A DNA stretch of 64,000 nt from Ponticaulis koreensis DSM 19734 (GCF_000420665.1 NZ_ATVJ01000001.1:372001-436000), one strand, 5' to 3'. Positions 1 through 9,289 are shown, counted from the first letter of the stretch. The notes: generated from the letters alone by a model not told the origin. A program made the numbers and translations.

Positions 1-1
1 T

Positions 2-721
2 TACACAGGCGAAGGCCTTCCACCGGTCGTCTTCTTTGTACATGGCGGCCCGACAAGCCAGTCCCGCCCGACCTTTGATGCCAACACGCAATATCTGGTC
101 GATCAGGGCTTTGCTGTCTTTGAACCGAATGTGCGCGGTTCTACCGGTTTCGGCCACACCTACGTAACGCTGGATGACCGTGAGAACCGTCTTGAGTCCA
201 TCGCCGACCTTGTCGATATGCTGGACTGGCTTCGTGAAGATGGCCGCGTTGATGCAGACCGCGCCGCGGTTGTTGGTGGCTCTTATGGTGGCTATGCGGT
301 GAACGCCGCGGTTGCCAACTTCCCGGGCAATTTCGCAGCAGGTGTTTCCCTCTTCGGCGTTGCAGACTGGGTCACAGCGCTTGAAGTTGCGTCGCCGGGC
401 CTCAAAGCATCTGACCGTATCGAGTATGGTGACATCACTGAGGATTACTGGCGCGAGTACTACACAGAGAACTCTCCGATCCGTCAGGCAGACCAGATCG
501 ACGTGCCAATGCTCTACTCACACGGCGCACGTGACCCGCGGATCGACATCTATGAGACTGAGGTGATGGTCCGCACTATCCGCGAAAACGGCGTGCGCGC
601 TGACTATATCCGCTTCCTCGATGAGGGACATGGCTGGCGGAAGCTGTCCAACCAGCTCTTCTATGCCCGCGCGCAGGCAGAGTTCCTTGCCGACGTTCTG
701 GACATGGATATTGGCGAGTAA
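2..721 (+). CDS. S9 family (prolyl oligopeptidase) peptidase, C-terminal part
   Basis: The reading frame is open from the left edge, so the N-terminal beta-propeller lies outside the window. The visible 239 residues are the alpha/beta-hydrolase catalytic domain. They begin just before the HGGP oxyanion motif, then show the GGSYGG nucleophile elbow (Ser codon at 281), the acid in SHGARDPR and the catalytic His in DEGHGW. This triad order and the HGGP motif are typical of S9 peptidases, which cut short peptides. Export cannot be judged without the N-terminus. A hairpin terminator follows directly and the next gene is convergent. Confidence 0.93.
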   Translation, partial: YTGEGLPPVVFFVHGGPTSQSRPTFDANTQYLVDQGFAVFEPNVRGSTGFGHTYVTLDDRENRLESIADLVDMLDWLREDGRVDADRAAVVGGSYGGYAVNAAVANFPGNFAAGVSLFGVADWVTALEVASPGLKASDRIEYGDITEDYWREYYTENSPIRQADQIDVPMLYSHGARDPRIDIYETEVMVRTIRENGVRADYIRFLDEGHGWRKLSNQLFYARAQAEFLADVLDMDIGE

Positions 722-749
722 TCGCCAGCCTGAAATCTGAAAATAGCGA

Positions 750-780
750 AACGCCGGGAGCCTAGCTCTCGGCGTTTTCT
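750..780. terminator. Hairpin terminator after the S9 peptidase
   Basis: ACGCCGGGAG and CTCTCGGCGT form a 10-bp stem with one G-T pair around a short loop, followed by TTTTCTTCTT on the + strand. The stem includes the last codons and stop of the convergent gene on the - strand. Confidence 0.7.
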
Positions 781-1298
781 TCTTCTACCGGCATCTCACC
801 GACAGGCCACACGACGGCGCGCGCATAGAGCGTGGAGTCAGGGCCGTTAAAGGCATCGGTGACAACGTGGATGCGGATATACTGCTCGCCTTCCATGCCA
901 TCGGTATTGATCGAGATTTTGATCTCGCCCAGCTCGTTACCCGGCACGGGTTCTGGAGAAATGCGTACGGAGACACCTGAAGTCTGCGAATAACCGCGCT
1001 GTACACTGAGCGGTCCAAAGCCGTTATTGAGGAAGAGGTAGGTGTGTTCCAGAATGCTACCGTGCTCGACATCCCCGAAATTGACGCTCGCCGCATCAAA
1101 GCCGATCACGCCTTTATCGTCCGGTGCGCGGATTGCGTAGGCTTCAACCATTTCCCCGGTTTCAACCATAGCTTCTGCAGGGTCCACCGTTTCGATCTGC
1201 TCCTCAGGCGCAGCATCCTCATCGCTTGCAACTGACACAGGGGCAATGGCCAGAGTTGCAAACGCAAGGCAGGACAGGCGTAAGGTCGCAAAACTCAT
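762..1298 (-). CDS. Secreted DUF1573-like protein
   Basis: The 178-residue product starts with a Sec signal peptide (hydrophobic to about residue 22, cleavage near SVAS). An acidic Glu/Asp-rich stretch follows to about residue 55. The rest reads like a DUF1573 immunoglobulin-like domain: a 'F..ASVNFGDVEHGS' strand, a 'T..F.NNGFGPL' strand and a 'GEIKISINTDGMEGEQYIRI' region match the usual FGTV..G / F.NTG..PL / G.I.V.FNT..K.G pattern. The Cys pair found in many DUF1573 proteins is missing. Such domains are periplasmic or surface-associated and mostly of unknown role. The family call is from pattern recognition only. Confidence 0.65.
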   Translation of the reverse strand: MSFATLRLSCLAFATLAIAPVSVASDEDAAPEEQIETVDPAEAMVETGEMVEAYAIRAPDDKGVIGFDAASVNFGDVEHGSILEHTYLFLNNGFGPLSVQRGYSQTSGVSVRISPEPVPGNELGEIKISINTDGMEGEQYIRIHVVTDAFNGPDSTLYARAVVWPVGEMPVEEENAES

Positions 1299-1409
1299 CT
1301 AAATTCTCCGCTTTTCGCTTCAGGCTGAAACACTTTCCGCAGAGAGTGCAATTCCGTTACCAGTTTGGAAAGTGATGATTGCAGTTACAGAATCGGCTAG
1401 CAAAGGCTC

Positions 1410-2000
1410 ATGTCCAAGCTCTATTTCACCTACTCGGCGATGAATGCCGGCAAGTCGGCAATCCTGCTTCAGGCAGCCTATAACTACGGCGAACGCGGCA
1501 TGTCGGTCATGCTCTGGACATCCGGGCATCACGGTTCTGAAAATGCTGAGACTGGCAAGATCGAATCCCGTATCGGACTGGAGGCTGAGGCCCACCTGTT
1601 CCGAAGCGAGACAGACCTTTACAGCGCCATCTCCAAACGGGCCGAGAACGCCCCGCTGCATGCCATCTTTGTGGATGAAGCGCAGTTCCTGAACGAGGAT
1701 CAGGTCTGGCAGCTGGCGCGTGTAGGCGACGAGATGCGCCTGCCAGTGCTTTGCTATGGCCTGCGCACAGATTTTCAGGGCGAGTTGTTCGAAGGCGCAG
1801 CCGCTCTGCTCGCGATTGCGGACGATCTGCGCGAGGCGCGCACGATCTGTCATTGCGGACGCAAAGCCACGATGACGGCGCGTCTGGACGAGAACGGCAA
1901 TGCTATTCGTGAAGGCGATCAGGTGAGCGTGGCTAAAGGCATTTATGTCTCGCTCTGCCGTCAGCACTGGAATGAAAAAGTGCGGGGCGTAACCGGATAA
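1410..2000 (+). CDS. tdk: Thymidine kinase
   Basis: This 196-residue type II thymidine kinase phosphorylates thymidine to dTMP in the salvage pathway. The P-loop is SAMNAGKSA near residue 8 and the Walker B-like FVDEAQF is near residue 88. A lasso-like C-terminal part carries CHCGRKA and a late C..H pair (SLCRQHW), which together would hold the structural zinc. Length is normal for the family. An AAAGG ribosome site lies six bases upstream of the ATG. It appears to be a single-gene unit between two secreted unknowns. Confidence 0.96.
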   Translation: MSKLYFTYSAMNAGKSAILLQAAYNYGERGMSVMLWTSGHHGSENAETGKIESRIGLEAEAHLFRSETDLYSAISKRAENAPLHAIFVDEAQFLNEDQVWQLARVGDEMRLPVLCYGLRTDFQGELFEGAAALLAIADDLREARTICHCGRKATMTARLDENGNAIREGDQVSVAKGIYVSLCRQHWNEKVRGVTG

Positions 2001-2083
2001 AAAACTCACCGGTTCGGGGGATAGGTCAAATCCGGCATTCATGTGTATTCTAACCGCAGAGGAATACTGCGGGAGAACACCAG

Positions 2084-2689
2084 ATGGGAATGAAGCTTTC
2101 ACGCATCGCTTTGCTGGCTGCGACACTGGCCATGGGATTTTCCACTCCAGCAAATGCTGATGACGACTATAATGTCTGGGACCATTTCGCGCCCGGCTAT
2201 TACGTAGAGGCAGATGATGCGGGCGAAGCGCTCTGTGAGCGCCCCGAAGGTACAAACTGGATATATCTGCATCCTGAGCGCCGCGAAGACGCAACCATTC
2301 CAGGCGTATTTTCAACCTTTGAAGGCTGGATGGCATTTAACTTCAATGGGCGTGAGGAAGACTATTTCCTCGAGAGCTTTGGTGGCTATGGCTTCGATCT
2401 GGATGAAGCACAGATTGATATGATCCATAACTTCTTTGACAGCCTGAGCCATGCGTCAGCACGGGGCGTTGGGCTCTCTGGCGGCGGCCTCGGCTATACG
2501 ACAGGCGGCGTCGCCAGCCTTCAATTTGGCTGGCATATCGAAACGGGCGACGTCCATGTCTTGTCGCTCGACTTTGAAGATTATGGCCGTACGCGCGATA
2601 TTGTTCTGCGGGGCGAGGACGATATGAAAACAGGCATAGACCTGGAAGGCCGCCCATTGCGACCATTCATCCATTGTGGGGCTGAGTAA
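2084..2689 (+). CDS. Secreted protein of unknown function
   Basis: The 201-residue product has a clear Sec signal (MKLSRIALLAATLAMGF...ANA, cleavage near residue 26). The mature part is acidic and rich in aromatic residues. It holds two Cys residues (in EALCERP and FIHCGAE), which could form a disulfide. A glycine-rich stretch (GVGLSGGGLGYTTGG) lies near residue 130, followed by alternating hydrophobic strands (ASLQFGWHIE, VHVLSLDFED), suggesting a beta-rich fold. I do not recognise the family. It abuts, tail to tail with no spacer, the membrane-bound regulator gene on the other strand. Confidence 0.75.
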   Translation: MGMKLSRIALLAATLAMGFSTPANADDDYNVWDHFAPGYYVEADDAGEALCERPEGTNWIYLHPERREDATIPGVFSTFEGWMAFNFNGREEDYFLESFGGYGFDLDEAQIDMIHNFFDSLSHASARGVGLSGGGLGYTTGGVASLQFGWHIETGDVHVLSLDFEDYGRTRDIVLRGEDDMKTGIDLEGRPLRPFIHCGAE

Positions 2690-3922
2690 TCAGTCGATCT
2701 CTTCGCGGATGAGGCGTGTTGAAAGCGGACGGTCGGCCTCACCGCTGACCGCAAACACAGCCTCATATCCGGCGCTGCGAATGCTCTGATCGAGCGCAGA
2801 GCTCACACGCGCTTCATCGCTCAGAAAGTCTGTCAGCCCGATCAGCCCTGCATCACGGGTTCCTGCCATAATCCAGATCAGGTTACCGCCCTCTCCCGCC
2901 TGAACGGAAAAGAGCGCAAAGTCACGATAGGCAAGGTCTTCAGCGGCGTTCCGGAAGGCGTCACTGATAAAGTCAGTCTCGTCTTCTGTGTCGAGGATTT
3001 CGTCGAATGTCCGGCCCAGCTGAAAGCGCGAAGACTGCATGGTAGCCGCCTGCAACGGGCCGAGGCCGCTGGTAAGACCTATATAAACAATGTCTGCCTC
3101 GGCGATTTGCTCTTCCGTCAACTCCGACGCCATGACGATTTGCGGCGACCGACTGGCAAAGAGCGGAGACAACGCGTTCAGCGCCTGCGCCGTAGACGTA
3201 GGCAGATAACCGAGCGAGACATCCACATACGTCCCCATCAGCTCGGGCTCACTCAATAGAAGGTCTGTCAGGTCACGCGAGGAATTGATCTCGAAATCCC
3301 GAATTAAGCGGTCGAGGAACAGACCATCCTGATACTCGCCGAAAATATAATAATCGCCGAGCGCAATCAGCAGAGGCCTCGAACGATCAGCAAGCGGCGA
3401 GAAGACCGGAGAGGCTTCCAGCCGTGTCTCACCTCGGTCGCCTCGCAGCAGGAACATGCCCTGAACCAGAATCACGACAAGGCACGCAGCCAACACGCCC
3501 CATATCCAGCGTGGCGGATCAGCTTGCGCGGGCATCGTGTCTGCCTCAGCAACCGGCACCACCCGCTCTAATACAAAGGCATAATCGCCGCGCGGCAGAA
3601 TCAACTGGCCGTGGCCGACATCGCCGTCACGCAGATAAAATTCTTCCAGCTTTTTGCGCAGGCGGTGAATGTAGACCCGAATACTGGCATCTTCAGCATC
3701 GAGCTGAACGCTACGCCTGAATACGTCGGCGGCAATTTCAGCTTCCTTGGGTGGCCTCTCCTCAAGTGTACGCGTTGCCAGATACTCGAACAGATCGACG
3801 AGACGGCCGCGACGTCCGATGACGCCGGACGCACGCACGCGATCAATTTCGGCTTTCAGCTCCGCAGACACTTCCACATCCTCCCGACGCGCTTCCCTCA
3901 AAGGCTTCTTTGTATAGCGCAC
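2690..3922 (-). CDS. Membrane-anchored winged-helix regulator (ToxR/CadC-like layout)
   Basis: In the 410-residue protein, residues about 20-118 look like an OmpR/PhoB-type winged helix: 'ASIRVYIHRLRKKLEEFY' is the recognition-helix region and 'LPRGDYAF' the wing. A single membrane segment follows at about 140-160 (WIWGVLAACLVVILVQGMFLL). A 245-residue periplasmic domain of unknown type comes next. There is no phospho-acceptor receiver domain. The layout matches one-component, membrane-bound regulators that sense periplasmic signals and bind DNA directly. Target genes are unknown. The outer domain could bind a ligand or a partner such as the neighbouring secreted protein, but that is speculation. 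Confidence 0.75.
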   Translation of the reverse strand: MRYTKKPLREARREDVEVSAELKAEIDRVRASGVIGRRGRLVDLFEYLATRTLEERPPKEAEIAADVFRRSVQLDAEDASIRVYIHRLRKKLEEFYLRDGDVGHGQLILPRGDYAFVLERVVPVAEADTMPAQADPPRWIWGVLAACLVVILVQGMFLLRGDRGETRLEASPVFSPLADRSRPLLIALGDYYIFGEYQDGLFLDRLIRDFEINSSRDLTDLLLSEPELMGTYVDVSLGYLPTSTAQALNALSPLFASRSPQIVMASELTEEQIAEADIVYIGLTSGLGPLQAATMQSSRFQLGRTFDEILDTEDETDFISDAFRNAAEDLAYRDFALFSVQAGEGGNLIWIMAGTRDAGLIGLTDFLSDEARVSSALDQSIRSAGYEAVFAVSGEADRPLSTRLIREEID

Positions 3923-4036
3923 TATCCTAAATCGAAGGATATGCGCGCTATGTCCAGCCTGTTTCTCGTCACTGGCGTATTCGGCTCTGTTCGGAACGCA
4001 GATTGCACGTGTCAGGGGAAAGAAGGACTTTTTCCG

Positions 4037-4462
4037 ATGAATGCACGTCTCTCAGAGCTATTTGCGACCCGAATTGATACAGTTTCCGATCTGGAACAGC
4101 TGGAATTCCAGTCTGGACAAGTCTGGACGGTACAGGGTGGCCGGTATGATGGCCTCCAGATTCTCGTTGTTAAGACAGAACGCCATCCGACCATGGGCGT
4201 CGCCGTTCACGTCTCCGTGCGCGGACCGCTGACGACAGAAGGCGGCTCCGAGCTTGAAGGGATTCCCCACCTGCCATTCACGCCGGAAGCCATGCGCCAT
4301 TCCGGCCTTCAGCTTACCGGCTTCATCTCCGAGCTGCCCGATGACTGGGAAGATATGTATGAAGACTGGCTGAGCGACGCAGAAATGGAAGAAGCCGGCC
4401 TGTTCAGCCTGCCTCTGCGGGAAATTCTGGACACGATCATGGCCAAGCTTTCCTGGATATAA
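4037..4462 (+). CDS. Conserved hypothetical protein, 141 aa
   Basis: Cytosolic protein with no signal or membrane segment. It begins MNARLSEL and has a central beta-rich part ('GQVWTVQGGRYDGLQILVVKTERH'), then an acidic C-terminal helix region. The frame stays open far upstream into the divergent regulator gene. I chose the ATG at 4037 because an AAGAAGGA ribosome site precedes it and the upstream part overlaps the regulator on the other strand. I do not recognise the family. It ends about 275 bases before rplU. Confidence 0.6.
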   Translation: MNARLSELFATRIDTVSDLEQLEFQSGQVWTVQGGRYDGLQILVVKTERHPTMGVAVHVSVRGPLTTEGGSELEGIPHLPFTPEAMRHSGLQLTGFISELPDDWEDMYEDWLSDAEMEEAGLFSLPLREILDTIMAKLSWI

Positions 4463-4522
4463 TCGGCTAGCCTTCTGTTTTATTTCATATATTCATCGCC
4501 AAAAGATCAGGCTAGGTATTGA

Positions 4523-4550
4523 TTGCCTGCCAGCCCCAATGTGCTAAAAT
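4523..4550 (+). promoter_or_regulatory. Candidate sigma-70-type promoter for rplU-rpmA
   Basis: TTGCCT (4523-4528), a 16-base spacer and TAAAAT (4545-4550). Transcription from here gives a leader of about 180 bases before rplU. The leader contains the dyad TTGAC-N5-GTCAA at 4587-4601. The 4463-4737 gap holds no gene that I can support. Confidence 0.4.
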
Positions 4551-4737
4551 AAGGTGTGTGGCAAAAACACTCCGGACGCGCCGGGATTGACTTCCGGTCA
4601 ACCCCTCCGTACACGGACGTAAAAATACTGCGCTAGCGTCAATACGTAATTGACTCTTATGCCAGCATATGTCATCTGCCGCGCTTTCCGGCTGGCTAAT
4701 TACCAGTGAAACCCAGTTTTTTGAGAGGATCTGCGCG

Positions 4738-5382
4738 ATGTACGCAGTCATCAAGACTGGCGGCAAACAATACAAAGTGGCCGCCAATGACGAAATCACC
4801 GTCGAGAAAATCGACGCTAACGAAGGTGATGAGCACGCATTCAACGAAGTGCTGATGCTCGGCGAAGGCGACGACGTCACAGTTGGCGCGCCGGTTGTTG
4901 AAGGCGCTGCTGTTGTTGGTGAAGTCGTTTCTCAAGGTAAAGGTGACAAGGTCATCATCTTCAAGAAGCGTCAGCGCTCTACTTACAAACGTAAGAAGGG
5001 TCACCGCCAGAACCTGACAACGATCAAAATCAAAGAGATCGTTGCTGAAGGTTTCGACGGCAAAGTGAAGAAAGCCGCTGCTAAGCCAGCGAAAAAAGCT
5101 GCGCCTAAAGCTGAAGAAGCTCCTAAGGCTGAAGCAAAAGCAGAAGCACCGAAAAAAGCTGCGCCTGCTAAAGCTGCTGCAGCTGGTAGCGATGACCTGA
5201 CACAGCTCAAAGGTGTTGGCCCGGCATACGCGAAGAAACTGAACGAAGCAGGTATCACCTCTTTCGCGCAGATCGCTGCCCTGACACCAGAAGGCATCAC
5301 TGAACTTGAAGAAAAACTGAACGCTTCAGGCCGCGTCGAGCGCGACGGCTGGATCGAACAGGCAAAAGAACTTGCGAAATAA
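4738..5382 (+). CDS. rplU: 50S ribosomal protein L21 with helix-hairpin-helix C-terminal extension
   Basis: Residues 1 to about 103 are canonical L21 (MYAVIKTGGKQYKV..., basic KKRQRSTYKRKKGHRQ loop), a 23S rRNA-binding protein of the large subunit. An Ala/Lys/Pro/Glu-rich linker of about 50 residues follows. The tail of about 60 residues contains a helix-hairpin-helix signature (LKGVGPAYAKKLNEAGI) and ends in RDGWIEQAKELAK. The total of 214 residues is twice the bacterial norm. Similar HhH tails are known on L21 of other alphaproteobacteria; their role is unclear, perhaps nucleic-acid binding. The ATG at 4738 follows a GAGAGGAT ribosome site. It is co-transcribed with rpmA. Confidence 0.97.
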   Translation: MYAVIKTGGKQYKVAANDEITVEKIDANEGDEHAFNEVLMLGEGDDVTVGAPVVEGAAVVGEVVSQGKGDKVIIFKKRQRSTYKRKKGHRQNLTTIKIKEIVAEGFDGKVKKAAAKPAKKAAPKAEEAPKAEAKAEAPKKAAPAKAAAAGSDDLTQLKGVGPAYAKKLNEAGITSFAQIAALTPEGITELEEKLNASGRVERDGWIEQAKELAK

Positions 5383-5426
5383 GCCTTAAACCGGCATTTA
5401 TCTCGCAGAATTGAAGGAGTGGCCTA

Positions 5427-5696
5427 ATGGCTCACAAAAAATCAGGTGGTTCGTCCCGTAACGGTCGCGATTCAGAGTCCAAACGCCTTGGCGTGAAGAA
5501 ATATGGCGGCGAGCACGTCATTCCTGGTAACATCCTCATCCGTCAGCGCGGTACTAAGTGGTATCCGGGCGACAACGTTGGCATGGGCAAAGACCACACG
5601 CTCTTCGCTAAAGTTGAAGGTCAGGTTCAGTTCCGCAAAAAGCGTGACAACCGTCAGTACGTCTCTGTGCTTCCAGTCGCGGACGCAGCCGAGTAA
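5427..5696 (+). CDS. rpmA: 50S ribosomal protein L27
   Basis: The 89-residue protein is standard for L27: [20 protein letters not shown] at the N-terminus, which reaches the peptidyl transferase centre, then the [20 protein letters not shown] core. It needs no N-terminal processing, as the alpha/beta/gamma type starts directly with the functional tail. The GAAGGAG ribosome site lies about eight bases upstream. It follows rplU by 44 bases, the usual L21-L27 pair. Confidence 0.98.
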   Translation: MAHKKSGGSSRNGRDSESKRLGVKKYGGEHVIPGNILIRQRGTKWYPGDNVGMGKDHTLFAKVEGQVQFRKKRDNRQYVSVLPVADAAE

Positions 5697-5725
5697 CGGC
5701 AGCCGCGCAGGGCTGCCAGAGTGGT

Positions 5726-5763
5726 GGCCCCTTAGCTCAGACAGAGCATGGTGATAAAGACCA
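5726..5763 (+). other. tRNA-like 5' half, possibly a decayed tRNA
   Basis: GGCCCCTTAGCTCAG followed by ACAGAGCA looks like the acceptor strand and D-arm of a tRNA (stem GCTC/GAGC). The D-loop is too short and lacks the GG pair. Next comes TGGT-GATAAAG-ACCA, a 4-bp stem with a 7-base loop where an anticodon arm would be. No T-arm or 3' acceptor follows; a terminator hairpin starts at once. It is not a functional tRNA and may be chance. Confidence 0.3.
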
Positions 5764-5789
5764 GGGAGGCCGCCGGCCTCCCTTGTTTC
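5764..5789 (+). terminator. Hairpin terminator after rpmA
   Basis: GGGAGGCC and GGCCTCCC form a perfect stem with a three-base loop, followed by TTGTTTCGTTTC. It lies about 70 bases after the rpmA stop and before the GNAT gene. Confidence 0.65.
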
Positions 5790-5829
5790 GTTTCTGGACC
5801 TCAGAAACGCTTCGACAGGTGAAACCACC

Positions 5830-6351
5830 ATGCAGAAAATACTGAAGACCAAACGCCTCACTCTCCGCCCGCTTGCCGCTGTCGATACAGCCTGGCTTCT
5901 GGGATTCTGGAATATCTCCGACGTCAACCGTATGACGGGCAGCATTCCAGCCAAGGTGGACGAAGACTTTGTGCGCGGCCGAATTCAGGCTGCTGCCGAA
6001 GGCGATGAGGCGCAGACCAGTATTGTTCGCATGATCGAGCTTGAAGACGGCACACGCACGGGCGTGGTCAGCCTCGACCGGACCACAACGCAGGAACCGT
6101 TCAACCTCGGCTATGCCATCCACCCGGATTTCTGGGGGCAAGGCATTGCAACGGAAGCTGGTCAGGCGATTCTTGATTGGGCAGACGGGTTCGTCACGCC
6201 AAAATATTATGTGTCGGGGCATTTCACCGACAACCCAGCCTCAGGCAACGTCTTAAAAAAGCTCGGCTTCATGCCGTGCTGGCGCGCGCCGGTGTATTCT
6301 ACGGCACGTGACGAGAAGGCCGATCACCTGTATATGTCGCGTCTTATCTAG
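5830..6351 (+). CDS. GNAT family N-acetyltransferase (RimJ/RimL type)
   Basis: The 173-residue protein starts MQKILKTKRLTLRPL, the usual first strand of RimJ/RimL-like enzymes. The acetyl-CoA pyrophosphate loop is in 'HPDFWGQGIATEAGQAIL' near residue 100. The C-terminal 'NPASGNVLKKLGF' is the typical Asn-containing motif near the active site. Members acetylate N-terminal amines of ribosomal proteins or small molecules; the substrate here is unknown. It ends 12 bases before obgE, so the two are probably transcribed together. GNAT genes near rpmA/obgE occur in other alphaproteobacteria. Confidence 0.85.
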   Translation: MQKILKTKRLTLRPLAAVDTAWLLGFWNISDVNRMTGSIPAKVDEDFVRGRIQAAAEGDEAQTSIVRMIELEDGTRTGVVSLDRTTTQEPFNLGYAIHPDFWGQGIATEAGQAILDWADGFVTPKYYVSGHFTDNPASGNVLKKLGFMPCWRAPVYSTARDEKADHLYMSRLI

Positions 6352-7404
<1,053 letters not shown>

Positions 7405-7407
7405 AAG

Positions 7408-8550
7408 ATGAACACGTCGATCGACACGGCAGAACGTATTGTCATCAAGGTCGGCTCGGCGCTGATCGTTGATGCAAAAACTCGTAAGCCAAATCAGTAC
7501 TGGCTTGCGACGCTGGCAGCAGACATTTCTGAACTACGTGCCGCGGGCAAACAGGTCGTTCTCGTCTCTTCGGGTGCAGCCGCACTAGGTCGCCCATTTC
7601 TGACCGATGCCGAAAAATCAGGAAAGCAGGGCCAGCTTGAATTAAAGCAGGCCGCTGCCGCGATTGGACAGCCCCGTCTCATGGCATCGCTTCAGGCTGC
7701 TTTCGATCTTCAGAACATTCCGCTTGCGCAAGCACTTCTCACGCTGGACGACACTGAAATCCGTCGTCGCTGGCTGAACGCACGCGCGACGCTCTTCACG
7801 CTTCTGGATAATGGCGCTGTTCCCGTCATCAACGAGAACGACACCGTCGCAACGTCTGAAATCCGGTATGGCGACAATGACCGCCTTGCCGCACGGGTCG
7901 CGCAGATGGTAGGCGCAGACGTGCTGGTTCTCCTGTCAGACATTGATGGTCTCTACACGGACGATCCGCGAAAAAAACCGGACTCGAAGCACATCCCGAC
8001 AGCTAAGGGCGTAACGCCAGAGCTACGCTCTTATGCCGGTGACGCCAATGCGAGCGCTGGCGTTGGCACGGGCGGCATGGCGACAAAGCTGGACGCTGCA
8101 GAGATCGCATGGTCTGCGGGCTGCTCTACCGTCATCACCATTGGCAAGCCGGAACATCCACTCCGCCGCCTGCGTGATGGCGGGCGTTCAACATGGATTG
8201 TATCAGACCTGACACCACAGGCCGCTCGCATGAGCTGGCTTGCTGGTCACTTAACGCCTGAAGGCGCGGTCACCGTCGACGCAGGCGCTGAAAAAGCTCT
8301 GACAAGTGGCGCAAGCCTGCTCGCGGTGGGCATTAAATCCGTGAACGGACAATTCCCGCGCGGCGCGGCGATTGCGATCAATAACGCCAAAGGCAAAACC
8401 ATCGCCAAGGGCATCGTCTCCTATCAGGCCGCAGAGATAGAACAGATCAAAGGCTTACAGACATCTGATGTCACAGCCCGCCTTGGCTACCCTGCCCGCT
8501 CTGCCGTCATTCACAGGGACAATATGATCCTTGTCGAAGGGGAAGACTGA
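7408..8550 (+). CDS. proB: Glutamate 5-kinase
   Basis: The 380-residue enzyme catalyses the first step of proline synthesis, ATP-dependent phosphorylation of glutamate. The amino-acid kinase domain occupies about 1-260: IVIKVGSALI at the start, LVSSGAAALG, the proline-feedback region NENDTVATSEIRYGDND near 145, and GVGTGGMATKLDAA near 215. A PUA domain forms the C-terminal about 100 residues (GAVTVDAGAEKALTSGASLLAVGI). It follows obgE at three bases. proA is not adjacent; nadD follows instead. Confidence 0.97.
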   Translation: MNTSIDTAERIVIKVGSALIVDAKTRKPNQYWLATLAADISELRAAGKQVVLVSSGAAALGRPFLTDAEKSGKQGQLELKQAAAAIGQPRLMASLQAAFDLQNIPLAQALLTLDDTEIRRRWLNARATLFTLLDNGAVPVINENDTVATSEIRYGDNDRLAARVAQMVGADVLVLLSDIDGLYTDDPRKKPDSKHIPTAKGVTPELRSYAGDANASAGVGTGGMATKLDAAEIAWSAGCSTVITIGKPEHPLRRLRDGGRSTWIVSDLTPQAARMSWLAGHLTPEGAVTVDAGAEKALTSGASLLAVGIKSVNGQFPRGAAIAINNAKGKTIAKGIVSYQAAEIEQIKGLQTSDVTARLGYPARSAVIHRDNMILVEGED

Positions 8551-8556
8551 CCTGTC

Positions 8557-9195
8557 ATGACCCTTCGCCTGCCCGGACCCTATAAAGGCCTTCGCATTGG
8601 CCTATTCGGCGGAACCTTTAATCCGGCGCATTCAGGCCACCAGCATGTTGCCATGCAGGCGCTTAAAGCTCTCAAGCTCGACTATGTCTGGTGGATGCCG
8701 GCCGCAGGAAATCCTCTGAAACATGAAGGCAGCTCGTTCAGTGCGCGCTTTGCCAGCGCGAAACGTGTCGCCTCACATCCGCGCATGAAGGTCTCCGACC
8801 TCGAAGTCCAGCTGGGTACGCGCTATAGCTATGACACGATCAAAGCACTTATGCCTCGGGTAAAAGGCGGCGAATTTGTCTGGCTGATGGGCGCGGATAA
8901 TCTGCGCTATTTTCACAAATGGGGGCATTGGGACGAGATCGCCTCGCTCCTGCCAATTGCCGTGATTGCGCGCCCTGGTGATGCGCGTCTGGCACGTCTG
9001 TCCAAGTTTGCACGCCGCTTTGCTGAGTGGCGGCTTCCGGCTGAACAGGCAGGCAGCTTTGACAAATATCACCCGCCGATCTGGTCCTATCTGCCAACGC
9101 CCCTACATACAGCGTCATCGACAAATATCCGGCGCGCAGCTCTTGCACGTAACCCGTTTGCAGCGCGCGCCTCTTCCTCAAATTCAGGCGAATAA
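8557..9195 (+). CDS. nadD: Nicotinate-nucleotide adenylyltransferase
   Basis: The 212-residue enzyme joins nicotinate mononucleotide to AMP to form deamido-NAD. The nucleotidyltransferase loop GLFGGTFNPAHSGHQHVA is near residue 14, WWMPAAGNPLK is the substrate region, and the C-terminal SSTNIRRA is the second ATP motif (ISSTxIR type). The start is six bases after proB, suggesting coupling. nadD followed by rsfS and rlmH is a widely conserved bacterial order. Confidence 0.96.
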   Translation: MTLRLPGPYKGLRIGLFGGTFNPAHSGHQHVAMQALKALKLDYVWWMPAAGNPLKHEGSSFSARFASAKRVASHPRMKVSDLEVQLGTRYSYDTIKALMPRVKGGEFVWLMGADNLRYFHKWGHWDEIASLLPIAVIARPGDARLARLSKFARRFAEWRLPAEQAGSFDKYHPPIWSYLPTPLHTASSTNIRRAALARNPFAARASSSNSGE

Positions 9196-9289
9196 GGGCC
9201 GGACACCTTATTTCACCTCAAGCTTTGTTCGGATGGACAAGTTGTGTTATTAAACAGCTTGTCTGAAACAGTTTTGAAAGGTCAGTTTT

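Noticed and set aside
1320-2336. 338-codon open frame on the - strand across tdk
   Set aside because: It is antisense to the clear thymidine kinase gene, has an Arg/His-rich shadow composition and no recognisable motif.
3611-4036. N-terminal extension of the 141-aa hypothetical protein
   Set aside because: The upstream part is antisense to the regulator gene and its promoter; a ribosome site supports the ATG at 4037.
4650-4678. TTGACT as a second rplU promoter
   Set aside because: No acceptable -10 lies at 16-18 bases; the upstream TTGCCT/TAAAAT pair is better.
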